This document shows positions 19,217 to 29,303 of a stretch of DNA of 64,000 nt, piece after piece. Source of the DNA: an uncultured Bacilli bacterium (GTDB lineage: Bacteria > Bacillota_I > Bacilli_A > RF39 > UBA660); the NCBI GenBank assembly GCA_947624045.1, contig CANQIL010000004.1:1-64000 (forward strand), in the 5' to 3' direction. Each line of letters opens with the position of its first letter. Position 1 is the first letter of the stretch. The position numbers and the translations under genes are program-made. The notes below the pieces were generated by a model. It saw nothing but the letters and a program-made list of their open reading frames with translations. It had not been told where the DNA came from and made no database searches.

Positions 19217-19305
19217 CCCCTAGTGTATAATTTCTACCGTGCGAAGCCCATGCTGGTGTTTAAAGTTTAAATGCACAAAAAAAATACTGGTTGTATAGCC
19301 AGCAT
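19216..19305 (-). promoter_or_regulatory. Conserved structured leader (copy 1) upstream of the locus-1 sugar transferase
   Basis: Minus strand TGCTGGCTATACAACCAGTATTTTTTTTGTGCATTTAAACTTTAAACACCAGCATGGGCT, nearly the same as the locus-2 leader. Hairpin plus T-run; TGCTGG/CCAGCA can pair. Confidence 0.5.
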
Positions 19306-19363
19306 TAAAATATAGATTGTATATAATAAATATGATAAATTTTATATTATCTTCTGATACAAT

Positions 19364-20380
19364 TCATAATTTTATAGTAGAATTAAGTTTAGGTATATTA
19401 TATATGATATATGAAATAGTTGCACATATAATAAACACTATGAAAGTTAAAAATATATTAAAGAAATTACTTGTTACTAGAATAAAATGCTTAATGGCAC
19501 TAATAACAAATGGATGAATCACATATATTCCCATAATAATTTGTCCTAATACTTTAATAAATCTATTTTGTTTAAAGTTTATTTTCTTAAAATAAGTAAA
19601 TATTAAAATTGTACAGAAAATACATAAACAACTATCATAAAAATTACTTACGTATAAGTTACCATAAAATTTTAAAGAAAAAAAGTATTAATATAGCACA
19701 AAAATAATTGAACATAAAAGCATTAATGTTATGTGATGACTGTTTTTTAAATTATTTAATATATTAAATTTACTAATAATTCCACCTATACAAAAGTATG
19801 TAAGCCATGTCCATATTCTAAATGTTTGAATTATACTTTGTTGAATAACAGGTTTTCCTAAAAAATTATTTCTTATATTAAAATAGTCAATTATAATACA
19901 AACTATGCTTAAAGTTATAGTTAGAAATATACAATATTTTTTTGATTCATTATTAAAGATTTTGCTGATAATTGGCAGAGCAAGATACATTATTATTAAT
20001 GATCCTAAAAACCAAAAATGTCCTAAATCTACCTTTTGTAATAAGTTCATAATCACGTTGTATATCGTATTATTATCTATATTTCCTTTTAGAATTAGTC
20101 TAGCTATATCATAAAACAAAGTCCTTATAAATACCACATATAAAATTTTAAGTATTTTTTTTAAAACATATTTATAGTCAATTTTTTTTCTTAATTGCAA
20201 ATATCCATTAGCCATGAAAAAAAGGGGAATTGCAAAAGTTCCTATGTAAAAAAAAGAGTAACCCAATATTTTTATTATTATCATCTATTCCGTAAGTAAC
20301 TGTATGTAAGATTATTACTAAATATGTGGCTAGTATTTTCAAAAAGTCTAGCCAAACTTCTCTTTTTTTATTTATTAATA
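19364..20380 (-). pseudogene. Acyltransferase-3 family protein, interrupted
   Basis: Fragments EVWLDFLKILATYLVIILHTVTYG / FYIGTFAIPLFFMANGYLQLRKK...DLGHFWFLGSLIIMYL / LGQIIMGIYVIHPFVISAIKHF are joined across a frameshift at an 8-T tract (about 20250) and an in-frame TAA (19688-19690). Confidence 0.75.
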
Positions 20381-20425
20381 ATTTATTAATTTATATATAT
20401 ACTTGCGTTATTTTTGCTATTAAAT

Positions 20426-21961
20426 TTATCTTTCATTTTTAATTACCTCTTTTACTAAATAATTGATTTTTTTTGTTAAAAAAGAAAATTCTTCAGTTTT
20501 TCCAAATATAATAATGCATATTACTATATAAATAAATCCACTACATAATGCTTTAAGTAACATTTGAAGTATAGGATTATTAATTATTATTATAGTACTT
20601 AAATAGCTAGTTATAAAAAAAGATAAAATTAAAATAATAAAATAGAATAATTGACTTTTAAAATATTTTCTAATTTTTTCTTTAAATATTTTTTTATACA
20701 AAATATATGGCTCATACCAAAATGTTGTAAACAATCGTGAAATTATTGTTGCAAAGAGAATGCCTACCATACCAAACTTTATACCTAGTATGATAGATAA
20801 TAATATATTTATTATTGAGCATATTATAATAGCATACTTTGCCATATTAAACAAATTTGTAGTAAATCTGAAACACCAATTAGGGTATAGTATCCCACAA
20901 ACATAAAAATTTAAAATTATAATAATTAACACATTGTTTTCTAAAAGATATCTACTTCCTATCCAAAATTTTATAAAATCTTGAAAAAGCGCTAAAAACA
21001 TTACTGAACAAAAACCATAAACAAAAAATGCTAAAAAATTTAGAGTTTTGTACAAAGTTAATTTATCCTTACTATTACTTTTTATGTTATAATTTCCAAT
21101 ACTTGATTGGAGAGATGTAAAAATTAAAGAACAAAGAACGGCAACAGCTGAAATAATCATATAATAATTAGAATAATAACCAACATATATTGTCCCCAAT
21201 ATAATTGAAATTAAAATATTATCAGTATTGTTTAACATAATGTTTCCAATTTGATAAAATAATAGGGATTTTATATTTTGCCATATTTCTTTTCGGTCTT
21301 CTTTAGGCAGTATTCTTTTTTCTTTTATATATTCATATTCTTTTTCCGATTTTTTTGATTTAAAAACATTTACTAATATAGTTGATGCTAATTGAATAAT
21401 TAAATATAGAATATAATTGTTATACTTTAATAATACAAAGCATTGTAATAATGATTTCAATATTAAGAATATAGTATCATACTTTTTAATTATGTATTCT
21501 TTTTGATCTGCAATTACTATTGAAGTTTTATATAACAATAAATATGAAGATACAGAATTTAATAAATATAATAAATAATACATTATTATATTGCTCATAT
21601 TAATATCAATATTTATTACATATTTAAGCAATGGAATAAAAGATAAGCCAAACAAAAATATTATAATGGCAATCTTTCTATACAAAATTTTATAGTAGCT
21701 TACTAATTCTTTTAATTTATTTTTATCATTCTTTGCAATAGGTTTATACATACTATAAACCATTGAAGTTCCTATTCCTAATTCTGCTAATGATAATATT
21801 GATAATATATTAGTAAATATTCCATTTAACCCTAGAAATTTTTCCCCTAATGTTTTAATAAATATTGTTCTTACAACAAAATTTAAAATTATACTTAATA
21901 GCTGATAAATATTATTATTAATTATGTTTTTAAAAGAATTTTTAGTTCTACTATTATTCAT
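20426..21961 (-). CDS. Polysaccharide flippase (Wzx), locus 2
   Basis: 511-aa polytopic membrane protein; IIKTLGEKFLGLNGIFTNILSILSLAELGIGTSMVYSMYKPIA. Confidence 0.87.
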   Translation of the reverse strand: MNNSRTKNSFKNIINNNIYQLLSIILNFVVRTIFIKTLGEKFLGLNGIFTNILSILSLAELGIGTSMVYSMYKPIAKNDKNKLKELVSYYKILYRKIAIIIFLFGLSFIPLLKYVINIDINMSNIIMYYLLYLLNSVSSYLLLYKTSIVIADQKEYIIKKYDTIFLILKSLLQCFVLLKYNNYILYLIIQLASTILVNVFKSKKSEKEYEYIKEKRILPKEDRKEIWQNIKSLLFYQIGNIMLNNTDNILISIILGTIYVGYYSNYYMIISAVAVLCSLIFTSLQSSIGNYNIKSNSKDKLTLYKTLNFLAFFVYGFCSVMFLALFQDFIKFWIGSRYLLENNVLIIIILNFYVCGILYPNWCFRFTTNLFNMAKYAIIICSIINILLSIILGIKFGMVGILFATIISRLFTTFWYEPYILYKKIFKEKIRKYFKSQLFYFIILILSFFITSYLSTIIIINNPILQMLLKALCSGFIYIVICIIIFGKTEEFSFLTKKINYLVKEVIKNER

Positions 21962-23090
21962 GTTTTTTGTACCCTAACTTTTTGATAATTTTAACTAATC
22001 CAATTTTTTTAACAAAATTTGTAGATGATATTATAATCCGATTTTTAACATTAACTTTAAACTTTTTCCACATATTATATTCATGATTAGTTTCACATAG
22101 TTTAGAATTAAAAGCCATTTTTATATCATCTGAAGAATACCAATTAGCTTCTTCTCTGTTCCTTAATTTTCCATATGTAGGAGTATCTAAATCTGGTATA
22201 ACACCTAAAGAAAGAAAATGACTTGAATTAAAGCAAAAAGTTCCATTACAATTTTTTCCCAATGCCTCAAATTTTATTGGCTTTTCAATATTTTCAAAAA
22301 TATTTTGCGTTAAAGGATAGGCATAGCATTTTCTTAATTCTCCTGTAACCAAGTTCAAAACGCCACTCCAGTCACCAGCATAACAAAATTCTTTTCTTTT
22401 TACATTAAAATTTTTCACTGTAAAATCGAAAAGTGGTGAAGAATATTTTTTTCCTTCTTTAATATATTCTTCTTTTGTTTTGTCTGTTAAAATTTCAGCT
22501 CTTTCAATATTAGTATTTTTCAAATATTCTTTCCTAGTTAATGCTACTTGTGGATATGCTCCAACTCTATCCATTGAAATTTTTTTAATTTCATCAACAT
22601 AAGGCATATACTCATCACATAAATTTAATTGTAAAACAAAAGAAATACCTGCTTGTTTTATTTTATTTATATTATCAAAAAAGTCATCCAAAATATTGAG
22701 TCTTTTCAATTCCAAGTAATGAAATGAAAATGACAAATTTAATCTTTTTAGTAAATTTTTATCAATCTTTATAATTTCATCAAATTTTTTAGTTAAAGTT
22801 CCATTTGTAGTTATGTTGACATAGTGACCTTGTTTTAATAGTTCTTTAATAATATCAATTGTATAATTTGGTATAAGTGTTTCACCTGCACCACATATAC
22901 TAAAATAACAAGTTCCACCCATCCTTTTTTTGTTAAGAGCTTTACCAATTATTTCTGGACTATATTTCAATTTTGGTATTTCTAATTTTCTATTATTTCT
23001 TTGTATAACATAACAATAACTACACTTTAAGTTACAAGCAGTAACTGGTATTAAGCATTCAAAAAAACGTTTTATTTTTTCCATAGTCAA
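21954..23090 (-). CDS. Radical SAM protein in a polysaccharide locus
   Basis: CNLKCSYCYV (CxxxCxxC) and ICGAGETLI near the N-terminus; additional Cys residues downstream. Confidence 0.85.
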   Translation of the reverse strand: MTMEKIKRFFECLIPVTACNLKCSYCYVIQRNNRKLEIPKLKYSPEIIGKALNKKRMGGTCYFSICGAGETLIPNYTIDIIKELLKQGHYVNITTNGTLTKKFDEIIKIDKNLLKRLNLSFSFHYLELKRLNILDDFFDNINKIKQAGISFVLQLNLCDEYMPYVDEIKKISMDRVGAYPQVALTRKEYLKNTNIERAEILTDKTKEEYIKEGKKYSSPLFDFTVKNFNVKRKEFCYAGDWSGVLNLVTGELRKCYAYPLTQNIFENIEKPIKFEALGKNCNGTFCFNSSHFLSLGVIPDLDTPTYGKLRNREEANWYSSDDIKMAFNSKLCETNHEYNMWKKFKVNVKNRIIISSTNFVKKIGLVKIIKKLGYKKHE

Positions 23091-25123
23091 TTTCTTCCTT
23101 TCATTTCTAAATTTTCCTTTATCTTTTTTTCTATAATTGTATAATAATTAGATAAACACTCATTATACTTCTTCTTTTTAGGTATTTTATCAATATATGA
23201 TTCTAAATTTGATATATTTTTCTCACTCAAAAAGAATATATAGTTACAATCTTTGAGCCATTTTTCATATGTTTCTTTAATCTTATGATTGTTATTATCA
23301 AAAACTATGCATGGTGTTCCAGTAATATATGCAAATATCATTCCATGTAATCTATCAGTTATAAGAAATTTTAGATTGTTTATTTCTTTAAGTAAATTAA
23401 ATAATTGTTCATATTTTTTTTCAAATATTATATTTTCATCATTTATATGTGTATGTATGTTTTCAATTTTATTATTATCTAATTTTTTTCTTATTAGTTC
23501 TTCTGAAGCAGCAGATATAGATCGCTCAATATCTTCTCTTATACATATCCCTATTTTATTACTTTTACAATTATTTATAGGGACTTTATCCTTTAACCAA
23601 AGCACTATATCTGGAACTAAATAAACTTCATTTTTCAAAAATACTTCTTTCATTCTATTAAAAGATTTTACTTCTCTTGCTAATAATATTAGTTTCTTAT
23701 GTTTAGAATATATTTTTTTTGTTTTATTTAAAGATTTCTTGCCTTTATCATCATTGCTGAATATAATTGTCTGTGGAAAAGAAACTATCAAGTTTTTTTT
23801 AAATTTTTTTATTATTGTTCTTCTCATTTCTTCTAAATCTTCATATAAATTCCCTAAATTTCCCCCACCAACAATAGTAATTATATCTTCTTCTGTTATT
23901 TTTCTTTTTAGAAATAAAATATAATTATAAAATTTAGAGGCTGGTATTTCTATAATTTCATATCCTGGTAATATACTACTTAAATATTCTTTTTGAGCAT
24001 AAGTAATGGCTATATCACCAAAATTGCCATAGTCAGCAGATAGAAAAACATATACTTTTTTTGTACTACTGTTTAATGGTATTTTTTCGCACTTAATTAT
24101 AGATTTAATTTTATTTTTAAAAGTTGGATTTATATTTTTATAATTTTCTTTTAAAGCCACTTTTATTTTGGCTGCATTATACTTAAAAATTTTAACAAAT
24201 AAAATTCTTAATTTTTCTTTTTTATCTGCATATTTTTTTATAGATTTACTACCTTTTTTTATATATGTCATATAACTTTCTAATTTTTCTTTATAAATAT
24301 TTTTATCTTCTTCAGTAAAAACATAATTTGTAAATACTATTCCGATTATATTGCATATTTGATAATAACATATTTCTTTATATTCTTGCGATATATCTTT
24401 CATATCTTCATACCTTTTTATAAAAGCATCAATATAATCAAGATTATTTTCAATTTTATTGACTCCAGATATAGATGTATCACGTATTAAATAATTGTAT
24501 AAATACTCTTTAGTAATGGATACTGAATTACAATTAAGAAATACATTATGCATTATTCTAGCATCTTCATATAATTTTCCCTTTGGAAACGGTGTTTTTT
24601 CTATTATTTCTTTTCTGTATAATTTGTTCCATGCATGATTCGTGATAACTTTATTCTCTAGCAACATTTTTAAAGCTTCTTCTTTTTGTAATATAGTATC
24701 TTCTTTAAACCACTTTAGGTACTCAACATCATTGTTTTTAATAAGTTTTATACCACATATAGAAATATCTGTATTATTTTTTTCTAAACTATTTACTAAT
24801 ATTTCTACCATTTCAGGATCTATCCAATCATCTGAATCAACAAATAATATATATTCTCCAATTGATTTTTTTAATCCATAGTTTCTAGCATCAGATAAAC
24901 CACCATTTTTTTTGTGAAATGTTTTAATTCTTTTATCTTTTTTTGCATAATTATCACAAATTTTACCGCAATTATCAGGAGAACCATCATCCACTAAAAT
25001 TATTTCGATATTTTTGTACGTTTGGCTAATTATAGAATTAATACATTTTTCCAAATATTTTTCTACTTTATATATTGGAACTATAACACTAACTAATTTA
25101 TTCGTAATAATACCCCCCTCCAA
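23087..25123 (-). CDS. Bifunctional GT2 glycosyltransferase / polysaccharide pyruvyl transferase
   Basis: N-terminal VSVIVPIYKVEKYLEKCINSIISQTYKNIEIILVDDGSPDNCG. C-terminal VYVFLSADYGNFGDIAITYAQKEYL, IVGGGNLGNLYEDLE and ITDRLHGMIFAYITGTPCIVFDN. Confidence 0.9.
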   Translation of the reverse strand: MEGGIITNKLVSVIVPIYKVEKYLEKCINSIISQTYKNIEIILVDDGSPDNCGKICDNYAKKDKRIKTFHKKNGGLSDARNYGLKKSIGEYILFVDSDDWIDPEMVEILVNSLEKNNTDISICGIKLIKNNDVEYLKWFKEDTILQKEEALKMLLENKVITNHAWNKLYRKEIIEKTPFPKGKLYEDARIMHNVFLNCNSVSITKEYLYNYLIRDTSISGVNKIENNLDYIDAFIKRYEDMKDISQEYKEICYYQICNIIGIVFTNYVFTEEDKNIYKEKLESYMTYIKKGSKSIKKYADKKEKLRILFVKIFKYNAAKIKVALKENYKNINPTFKNKIKSIIKCEKIPLNSSTKKVYVFLSADYGNFGDIAITYAQKEYLSSILPGYEIIEIPASKFYNYILFLKRKITEEDIITIVGGGNLGNLYEDLEEMRRTIIKKFKKNLIVSFPQTIIFSNDDKGKKSLNKTKKIYSKHKKLILLAREVKSFNRMKEVFLKNEVYLVPDIVLWLKDKVPINNCKSNKIGICIREDIERSISAASEELIRKKLDNNKIENIHTHINDENIIFEKKYEQLFNLLKEINNLKFLITDRLHGMIFAYITGTPCIVFDNNNHKIKETYEKWLKDCNYIFFLSEKNISNLESYIDKIPKKKKYNECLSNYYTIIEKKIKENLEMKGRN

Positions 25124-26270
25124 AGTAAGAATTTATTATATCTGACCTATATGGAAATTCTTCACACCAATTCTTAATTGGAAATTTCCAAACCCATGAT
25201 CCAAACATAATTATAATTAAACATATAGAAACACCAAATCTCATCTTTCCATCATTTTTAAATATCATTTTTATATTTGGTATTAAATAAAATAAACCAA
25301 TATAATAGAAATAAAGTCCTATTCTACTAGCATTAACAATCTTATAACTAATTAGAAAAGATGATAAGTCAGTAAGTAATAACAATAGAACAACCGTAAT
25401 ATCTATTTTAGAGTTTTCTTTATTTGCATATCTCATATAAAATAAAGATGAAAAAATACAGAATAGTTTCATTACAAGTTCTGATAATTGTGAATATGAT
25501 TGTTCTGGGAAATAAAATTGGGTATAATCATAATATTTAGTTGGTAAAATTGACACGACATTTGTTAAAAAATATACAATCGGCTCAAAAAACAATGTAC
25601 CCAAAACTAACACAAGAAAATAGCAAAAATAAATGAGTTTTTTCTTTCTTACACCTATATTACTTCGTGATATAAACATAAGCCCATATATTACAAGTGA
25701 AACATAACTAATCATGTGCATACTAATCGCAAGTAAAAACAATATTAATGTTTTAATGTATTTTTTTTCTTCAAAAAAGGTGATTGAATATAGAATAATC
25801 GCAATCGCAAGAGATTGCCTCATAAATGTAAATGAAACACAATACCAAACCAACATATATATAAGCATTACAAATGTCATACTCATCTTATCTCTTTTTT
25901 TATAAGCAAATAACATAACAAAAATCATTGTTAAAAGTTGTAACATAAACATAGAAAAATTTGATGAAGATGAAATATGTGCAAAAATGTAAATTAAAAT
26001 TCTATATCCATTTTCCAAATAGTCACCAAAGTTTATAGGAGATTTCATATAATCTGCAAAATTCATTGATAAAGCATTTTTTATAGCAGGAGTAACATAT
26101 GCTGCTACATCTCTTCCTACGTCAAGTGATCTAAGACCTGCAACTAATGATGGTATCAAAATAGCAAAAGGCAAACATAAAAGTGCCTTTGTTTTATTTT
26201 TTTCCTTAAGCTGTTTTTCTGCTAAATACGTAAATATAAGTGTCCAAATAAAACAAAATATATATATCAC
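25098..26270 (-). CDS. EpsG-family polymerase (Wzy-like), locus 2
   Basis: 390-aa polytopic protein; LVAGLRSLDVGRDVAAYVTP and MRQSLAIAIILYSITF are EpsG-like. Confidence 0.85.
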   Translation of the reverse strand: MIYIFCFIWTLIFTYLAEKQLKEKNKTKALLCLPFAILIPSLVAGLRSLDVGRDVAAYVTPAIKNALSMNFADYMKSPINFGDYLENGYRILIYIFAHISSSSNFSMFMLQLLTMIFVMLFAYKKRDKMSMTFVMLIYMLVWYCVSFTFMRQSLAIAIILYSITFFEEKKYIKTLILFLLAISMHMISYVSLVIYGLMFISRSNIGVRKKKLIYFCYFLVLVLGTLFFEPIVYFLTNVVSILPTKYYDYTQFYFPEQSYSQLSELVMKLFCIFSSLFYMRYANKENSKIDITVVLLLLLTDLSSFLISYKIVNASRIGLYFYYIGLFYLIPNIKMIFKNDGKMRFGVSICLIIIMFGSWVWKFPIKNWCEEFPYRSDIINSYFGGGYYYE

Positions 26271-26272
26271 TA

Positions 26273-27370
26273 CTATCCACCTCCTAAATACATATTTTCT
26301 ATTTTTTCAAGTTCTGTTTTTAAATCATATCCGTTATTTACAATAACTTTTTTCATGTTTTCCCTTTTATAATTACTTTTGATTATTTTAGTAATTTCTT
26401 TTTTCCATAAATCTATATTATTCAAAGGAATAAATATTACATTACTACTAATATTGCTTTCTTTATCAATAGTATTAGCAAATAAACATTTTAATCCACT
26501 AGCTTGGGCTTCTACTCCAACTATTGGAAGTCCTTCAAATAAAGATGGTAACATAAACAAATCCATAGCTTGATAATACTCATTAGTATTAGATTTTAGA
26601 CCTAGAAATAATACCTTATCATTAAGTTTTAAGTCATTAACATATTCTTTTACTTCATCGACTAATTCTCCTGTTCCTAAAAGAATTAAAACCACATTAT
26701 CATTTTCTTTTGTAACACTATTAAAAATATCTATTAAACCTTTATGATTTTTTTGATTAGTAAATCTTCCTATATGTCCTATAACAAACTTATCTTCTAT
26801 ATTTAAGTCTTTTCTAATTTTATTTCTATAAGTTTCATTAAATAAAAATTTATCTGTATCTATAAAGTTGTTACATAATATAACTTCATTATTTTTCACA
26901 TATTTCTCACCAAACATCCATTTAGCAGCGATTTCTGAACATGCAAGTTTTTTATCGGATATTTTATTTAACAATGGCCTAAAGAAATAATGTCTTATTT
27001 TCTTCTTATCACTTCCATTATGGCTATGAATAAAAATTTTAGTATTTTTGGAATATAACTTTATTATAAAAGCATAGACACTAGCAGATGAGATACAAAG
27101 ATTAAAATGAATTACATCATATTGATTATCTTTACTTATTTTCTTTAATACAGAAAAAATTTTAAATGGATGTTTTTTAAAATTAGGTATCTTGTATATC
27201 TTGTTATAATAACCCTTTATTTTTTCCCCATTAATTCCAGTTATATCTTCTTTCACTAATAAATCTATATCAAATTTTTTTCTATCAATATTTTGTAAAA
27301 TTGTAATCAAATAATTTTCTACTCCACCAACATAAGGAGTCATCCCAAAAATTAAAATTCTTTTTTTCAT
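26273..27370 (-). CDS. GT4 family glycosyltransferase
   Basis: ILIFGMTPYVGGVENYLITIL; IGHIGRFTNQKNHKGLIDIF; MLPSLFEGLPIVGVEAQASGL. Confidence 0.92.
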   Translation of the reverse strand: MKKRILIFGMTPYVGGVENYLITILQNIDRKKFDIDLLVKEDITGINGEKIKGYYNKIYKIPNFKKHPFKIFSVLKKISKDNQYDVIHFNLCISSASVYAFIIKLYSKNTKIFIHSHNGSDKKKIRHYFFRPLLNKISDKKLACSEIAAKWMFGEKYVKNNEVILCNNFIDTDKFLFNETYRNKIRKDLNIEDKFVIGHIGRFTNQKNHKGLIDIFNSVTKENDNVVLILLGTGELVDEVKEYVNDLKLNDKVLFLGLKSNTNEYYQAMDLFMLPSLFEGLPIVGVEAQASGLKCLFANTIDKESNISSNVIFIPLNNIDLWKKEITKIIKSNYKRENMKKVIVNNGYDLKTELEKIENMYLGGG

Positions 27371-27376
27371 TTTTAT

Positions 27377-29302
27377 TCACCACATCTTCTTCTTGCAATA
27401 TGCCTTCTTTAAAATTTTGTAATAAGGTATCTTTATTTTAAAAACATTTTTCATAAAAAATATTTTGCAATAACTATTCATAAAATCACTATAAAATTCT
27501 TTCAAATGAAATAAATAATATATTAAACTTTTATTATTTATAAGGTTATTCTTACTAAAATTTAAAAATTCAATATCTTTAATAAGATTAATATTTTTTT
27601 CAGTTGGATTAATAGTCATATTTTTAAACGCTTCAAAAAATATTTCTTTATCAAAATAATATGAATATTTCTTCAAATCAGAATTTTCTAAATTGTTAAC
27701 AAATTCTAATGCACTACTTTGTATTTGATTTATAATTTCTATATTATCTTTTGAATGTTCTACTTTTCCACATATTACTTCAACATTTTTACCATTTTCT
27801 TTATATTTAAGAGTAGATCCTTCAGTTGATAAAAACATAATCTCAAATAAACCAATATTTAGAGCCACAACACTTTGATTATCATTTTGAGTACTTAACC
27901 CAAATAAATATCCATTGCGATTAATATCATATTCTTTATATTTTTTATCTTGCATAACTCCAAAGTAATATCCATATAATTTAGTTTTAGAATCTACAAT
28001 ATTATTTAAAATATATTGTATAGTACCATTCCAACCTATATCTATTAAACCAACTTTACCATTCAAATCTTCTTGTTTTAAATACTCTTTAAAACATTTA
28101 TTTTGATATTCATTTTCTTTTAACACATCTTCTTTTATAAAAGAAAATATTTCTTTTTTTTCTTCATTAGATAAATCCATAATTAATTTATTTTCATAAG
28201 AAACTTTAGTTTTAATATTTAAAATATTTATTAAATCCTTTACTTTAGAAGTATCTTTAATTATAGATTTATACTTATAAAGTAGATCATCAAAACTACT
28301 CATATCACTTACTGTTGCATTAAGAATTGATATTCTTGATACCTTTAGATAATGAATAGGTATTTCTTCTTTATATCTTCTTTTGTAAACTTCCATTATT
28401 ATTTTTGCATCTCTTGCAAGAAAATAAAGTTTATCAATTTTTTCTTTTTTTACTTGCTCATGTATCCAAGACGTAAAACCATAAAGCATAGGGCCTAGAA
28501 TTTCATAGCCCAAATGTTCATAAGGACTCATATCATAAACATTATTATTAACAAAAGAAGAAAGCATATTATATTCTATGGATTTATTACTTTTAGAAAA
28601 AAACGTACTGTTATTGATTTCTCTTTTTATTAAAATAGTATTTATACCAATTTTTCTGGGTATTAAGAAATCTCCCGTTATAGAATCACCTATGTGTATT
28701 ATTTTGTCTTTTTCAATATTTTCTTCTTTTAGCAATTTTCTAAATAAATTACCAGTTCTTTTTCTTAATTTATCATTAGATGATAAATATATTTTTTCAT
28801 AATGTTTGTATCCTAATTTATTTAATATTTCTTCCACTAATTGTTTTTCCAAATACATATCAGAAGTAAAAAATATTTTTTTGTTATTAGATAAACAATA
28901 TTTGTAAAAATCATACATAGGTTTATTTAAAACACATAAATCTTTCTCTGATTGTATTTCCAATTTTTTTAATTGTTTCTTTTCTTCTTTAGTATAATCT
29001 TTTAACTCTTCGTAAATCTCTTCTAGTGTTACGTCTTCATAACTAGATTTTTTACGAGCAAGTATCTCTGCTTTCATTCTATTTTCTTTAAAGTTGCTAA
29101 TATTAGTATGTAATTTATTATATTCATACTCTACAACATCAAATATGTCCGTAGAATTCTTTACATTTCTCTTAATTAATGTATCAAATATATCGAAAGA
29201 AATATAATCATAATTTTCTACCAGTTCACATAAATTATCATATTTTTTGGCATAAAAAGTATAAATTATTTTTTCTAGCGCTTTTTTTATTAGTTTCTTC
29301 AT
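27377..29302 (-). CDS. HAD-family protein (COG5610-like) with a large C-terminal domain
   Basis: YDYISFDIFDTLIKRNV, FFTSDMYLEKQLVEEIL and IHIGDSITGDFLIPRKIG, then the C-terminal LYFLARDAKIIMEVYKRRY block. Confidence 0.75.
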   Translation of the reverse strand: MKKLIKKALEKIIYTFYAKKYDNLCELVENYDYISFDIFDTLIKRNVKNSTDIFDVVEYEYNKLHTNISNFKENRMKAEILARKKSSYEDVTLEEIYEELKDYTKEEKKQLKKLEIQSEKDLCVLNKPMYDFYKYCLSNNKKIFFTSDMYLEKQLVEEILNKLGYKHYEKIYLSSNDKLRKRTGNLFRKLLKEENIEKDKIIHIGDSITGDFLIPRKIGINTILIKREINNSTFFSKSNKSIEYNMLSSFVNNNVYDMSPYEHLGYEILGPMLYGFTSWIHEQVKKEKIDKLYFLARDAKIIMEVYKRRYKEEIPIHYLKVSRISILNATVSDMSSFDDLLYKYKSIIKDTSKVKDLINILNIKTKVSYENKLIMDLSNEEKKEIFSFIKEDVLKENEYQNKCFKEYLKQEDLNGKVGLIDIGWNGTIQYILNNIVDSKTKLYGYYFGVMQDKKYKEYDINRNGYLFGLSTQNDNQSVVALNIGLFEIMFLSTEGSTLKYKENGKNVEVICGKVEHSKDNIEIINQIQSSALEFVNNLENSDLKKYSYYFDKEIFFEAFKNMTINPTEKNINLIKDIEFLNFSKNNLINNKSLIYYLFHLKEFYSDFMNSYCKIFFMKNVFKIKIPYYKILKKAYCKKKMW

Positions 29303-29303
29303 G

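Noticed and set aside
19317-19517. 66-aa plus-strand ORF
   Set aside because: Antisense to the acyltransferase pseudogene C-terminus, which is recognisable (GQIIMGIYVIHPFV).
23289-24881. Three plus-strand ORFs (23289, 23739, 24642)
   Set aside because: Antisense shadows of the GT2/pyruvyltransferase gene.
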